64,000 nucleotides of DNA from Zeugodacus cucurbitae. Taxonomy: Eukaryota; Arthropoda; Insecta; Diptera; Tephritidae. A model generated the notes under the pieces. The model was given only the letters and a program-made list of their open reading frames with translations. It made no database searches and was not told the DNA's origin. The DNA lies in contig NC_071670.1 in NCBI RefSeq assembly GCF_028554725.1, positions 47,874,501 through 47,938,500 on the forward strand, in the 5' to 3' direction. Position 1 is the stretch's first letter. Each line of letters begins with the position of its first letter. Shown piece after piece: positions 60,266 through 64,000 of the stretch. A program made the position numbers and the translations under genes.

Positions 60266-62700
60266 ATGCCAAAGAATGTTCTTTTGAATGATTATAAACT
60301 TCCCCATTAAATTTAAGTTTTCTGTGTTTTTTCTATGAAAAAAGTAGGGAACCTCGAAATGGATCATCCTTTATGAGAAAAACTTGTTTCTATCGCCGTG
60401 GCCTAGAAGTATTAATTTAAACGGTTATACGGTAAAAATAATGCTAAGCACATAGTGAATCAAATGGCATTTAATATGAAATTGAATAAGTTCATACATA
60501 TAAACCCTTATTGAAGTCTATTAAAGCCAACAAGTGCAAAATATATTTTTTTATAGAGAGAATCCAACGAGATAGAGATATAGATGCCTAGATCGGTATA
60601 GAAAATTGATAAGAACTAGATAAAAGGGTTTAAAACGAAAATTAGTGATCAATATAAGGATAAGAAAATTCTTCTGGCAATAAATTTTGGCGTATTGGAA
60701 AGGGATTGAGATACTTACTGAATAATCCGTTTTTCTGATTATATCATAATTTATTAATAAATTTTTGCAGATATTTGTTCGGTCTATTAAAGAAATCTAA
60801 CTATAGTAATGAATCTATCAAGAGTCCCTACAACAAGCCAACAATACGATAGAAATATATATTCACTCATTCAGGCCACTAAAGAAAGCAATTTACTAAG
60901 TTAAATGAAAGCAAAACTACCATCAACATTTTTATAAACGATATTTGCTCTCATCGGTCACTCGTTATTAACGAAATAAATTAATTTTTAGCAAAACAAC
61001 CGAGCGCTTTGCTGCATGAACAGACCGCTTTAATTCGAGTTATTTGCAACAGAGCTATGCAAATTATCGCTTACCACACAATTATATCAAATTGGCAACA
61101 TTAAATGCAACAACATGAATAATAACCACAATTTAAACAACAACAACAACCGCAATATATACAGTGGGCCAGTGCGCTGGTAGTGAATATAAATTTGTAT
61201 TGAACGGTCATTTTTTCTGCATGAATTAGGTTAGGTGGTGCCTGTGTGATTTTTGCGCTATTTTTTTTGTTGCTGCAATAAATAACTGTTTGCGGAAAGA
61301 GTTGACTTTCGCTGTGCGGTGTTTCGGGCATGAAACTGTGGGTAGGTTTTTAAGTAATTTTAGTTAAATTTATGTTTCAAGAGAAATTAAATTATTTCAA
61401 ATATATTTTTATTGAAAATAATTTTTTATAAAAACAAATAAATAATAATAATTATTGATTGAAATAATTAAAACAAGAATAATTTTTTTAATTTTTAAAC
61501 AATTTCAAATAAAAATTAAAAAAAAAAAATTTGAAAATATTTTAATTATTAAATTTATTAAAAAAAAATATTTATTTAATTTATATAAAATTCATAAAAA
61601 ATTATTTGAATATTACAGTAAAAAACATATCAACTATAAACATAATAGCTTCAATTTCCGTTATTATGGAAAATATGATTATCGCTTTCATGAAAGATAC
61701 TTATAATTTTAATAAGCGTTTTCACATATACCATAAACAGACACCCAAACACACATACACACATACACACATAACTATCCACAACGTATTTACAGCAATT
61801 CTGTTAGCAAATTGGTCACTTTCGTTAGTGAAGTTCATAAATTTTAAATTTCGCTAATTAAACACTTTCCATATGTTGCAAATCGCTGTTGTCTGCCATT
61901 GCCGTTTTCCATATAAATCAAGCCCATGCCAATAGTACAGCACGGCCGCTGTCAAACAGCGCTTGGCCAATTGCCCTGGAACGCCAATGCCGCGTGACCT
62001 CCCAGCGAGCGCGACAAGTGTGAACAAATTGACGCTGATAAGGCGCAACGGGCACGTACCAGTGCGAGGCTGTGGCAACACACACCCATACACATACGAA
62101 AATGTATGTGTGTCTAAATGTTATGTGTAGGCATAAGCCTATAGCCAGGGGCTGTACAGGCGTCTGTGCATATGTTAATGCGACTGAGCTAATGTGAGTG
62201 TGTTTATTGCCATTTTATCATATGTGCGTGTGTGTGTGCTTGCGCGTGTGCCGACGCATTTGGTGTGAATTTATTAATGTGTTTCGCATTAAATTTAAGC
62301 GACCCTTGTAAATTTTAGCAATTATTGCAATTATATTGTTTTTGTTTTTGTTTCTTTTTTTCTGTATGCATTACGTGCATTCGAGTGCGACTCGCTTGAA
62401 AAATTTATACGACTAGCGCCAACCCAGTAAGAATTTTTATACCAACAAAGGTAATGACATTTGATATGCTTTATTCAAGGCTATTCATTTTTCATTCACC
62501 AGGACTTCATTGTTTTAATTGTAGCTAAAATCTATCAAAAGATTCGAAATACTAACTGTGTCAAGTCATTTACTATTCGTGCCTTTCATAAAAAGTTAAG
62601 GATCCCTTCATTCTAGACCAAGTTCCAAACAAGCCTGCATTCCAATTGAGAAAACTATTATTAAAAATTGAATTTATTTTCGAAAGATTTTCTTAAACAA
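60266..62700. other. Non-coding region
   Basis: No gene is supported. There is very A/T-rich low-complexity DNA at about 61380-61720 (open Lys/Ile/Asn frames are compositional artefacts), CA/ACAT repeats near 61745-61775 and (GT)n near 62226-62240. Confidence 0.5.
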
Positions 62701-62724
62701 TGAAATATTGTTCTGAATTTTACT

Positions 62725-63050
62725 TTTTTTGCGATAGGTGGCAACTCTTTTTCAAAATAATTCTTACTTGGAGACTTACTGGATACTTAATGAAATGTTT
62801 CCTTAAGTTCCTTACGTTTTCCAAACCTTTAGAAATATATCGATTCATTGCAATTTACGATATGTGGCAACCCTTGCCCGAAATCTGTTTGATTTAGAGA
62901 TCTCTTCAATACTTCATAGATATGATAGGAATCTATGAATATATAGATTTTGCCAATATTTTTTATTTCACTATCTTCAATAGGTGGCAACTTTATTGCA
63001 AAATATATTTCAACTAAAGATTTCTCAAAAATTTGAGCATACCTTAAATG
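62725..63050 (+). repeat. Diverged tandem repeat with ATAGGTGGCAAC motif (3 units)
   Basis: rATAgGTGGCAAC recurs at about 62734, 62870 and 62980, each followed by a similar AT-rich stretch. Unit length varies from about 110 to 136 bp. The homology is old. Confidence 0.5.
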
Positions 63051-63163
63051 AAACTATAGGGCAGTACTACATTCGCCGAACCGATTTAAAAGACTAGTCA
63101 AAATATTTACATACGAAAAAAAGAACATAGTTAACCAGCTGAATCTTATAAAATAAATCAATT

Positions 63164-64000
63164 AACAAGTAAGGAAAGGCTAAGTTCGGGTGCAACCGAA
63201 CTTTTTATACTCTCGCAATGTACATATTTATTTAACTTTTTTTATATTATATAACACACAATTTTACCCAATTTGAAAATCCTATAATTAGGTATATGGA
63301 TGGGGGAAGTTATGACCCGATTTTAACCATTTTTTGGAACAGAGACACACTATTAGCAGAAAAATATTTCCTCTGAATTAAATTAAAATATCTGAGAGAT
63401 TTACCGAAATTTTCGGTGAAAAATTACCATGGGGCAATGAATTCTTCATATTCGACATTCGAGGCTTTCAAAAGTTATAGTCCGATTTCGATAAATTGCG
63501 ATTTTCACAAGTGACGCCACAGATCATATACAGTATTTCTGTAAAGTTTTATTTCGCTATCTTCACTTGGTCCTTATGTATATATTATAAAGCGAAGGAA
63601 TAAGATGGAGTTCAAAATTGTGTTACATGTCGTGGTTGTGAACCAATTTTATACATTTTCCACACGTGTCATCAGGATGCCAAGAAAATATTATATACCG
63701 AATTTTATTCGAATCGGTCGAGTAGTTCCTGTAATTTTGTAAAAAAAATTTAGTGTTTCTGACGTTTTTCGTTTTTCGTTCCACTTTTAGTACTTTTCAA
63801 ACCTAACCTTTGTATGAGAGGTGGGCGTGGTTATTATCCGTGGTTTCATGGTGTGTGTTGGGGTACGTAAGAGAACCGACTGCAAAAAGCTCGGTTTATA
63901 TAGCTTCATTGATTTGCGAGATATATTCAAATAACCGATTCGGGAGCAGGGCTACGCCCACTTCCCCAAAAAAATTACACCCAAATACAACTTTTGTTGC
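63164..64000 (+). repeat. Dispersed repeat R1, copy 6, runs off the window
   Basis: It starts aacaagtaaggaaaggctaa, then ttcgggtgcaaccgaa (a palindromic block) and ttttatactctcgcaa at 63203-63218. It continues with all the typical R1 blocks to the window edge. It is the best-preserved 5' end of the family here. Confidence 0.85.

Noticed and set aside
61455..61857. Lys/Ile/Asn-rich frames
   Set aside because: A compositional artefact of extremely A-rich DNA.
1..64000. CRISPR arrays, bacterial operons, tRNA or rRNA genes
   Set aside because: None seen; the sequence is eukaryotic, and the only regular direct repeats are the minisatellites described.

Overview
This window is nuclear DNA from an insect, most likely a true fly (Diptera) and plausibly a tephritid fruit fly. 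It is AT-rich and gene-poor, with GT-AG introns, a Ty1/copia retrotransposon, LINE fragments and many decayed IS630-Tc1-mariner elements. Several of those have the DD41D catalytic spacing of the 'rosa' type known from tephritids. No tRNA, rRNA, operon or CRISPR structure was seen. The species assignment is inference. The supplied reading frames also open at GTG and TTG; only ATG starts are accepted here.

Layout. 1-4976: non-coding. 4982-9479: a complete copia element with two identical 213-bp LTRs, a 5-bp target duplication, a primer site and one intact 1310-codon gag-pol frame. 9819-10560: two adjacent tandem arrays in opposite orientation. The first (42-bp unit) repeats a perfect AGGTCA-T-TGACCT palindrome, the ecdysone-receptor type; the second (34-bp unit) repeats CACGTG. 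They share a forkhead-like core. 12780-13340: a dead Tc1. 14964-16142: a dead DD41D mariner ending next to a protease gene.

16198-21368: three secreted S1-family serine protease paralogues on the minus strand (A, B, C). A fourth (D) lies on the plus strand at 35603-36727. All have three coding exons, introns at identical positions and phases, a middle exon of 271-274 nt and a hydrophobic C-terminal tail. A, B and D keep the catalytic triad. C has Gln in place of the catalytic His and is predicted to be a non-catalytic homologue. The S1 pocket is unusual in all four. An approximately 360-bp (ATTGAT)n satellite follows C.

The rest of the window is repeat-dominated: LINE 3'-end fragments (27.4, 29.6, 30.0-30.6 and 54.3-56.0 kb, the last caught in a 1109-bp tandem duplication); mariner relics at 23.5, 37.5, 39.8, 40.85, 43.4, 47.4, 49.4, 53.5, 58.3 and 59.3 kb; a possible piggyBac relic at 36.8-37.3 kb; and at least six copies of an unclassified dispersed repeat (called R1 here), one of which was split by a mariner at a TA. 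Apart from the proteases and the copia element, no intact gene can be supported.
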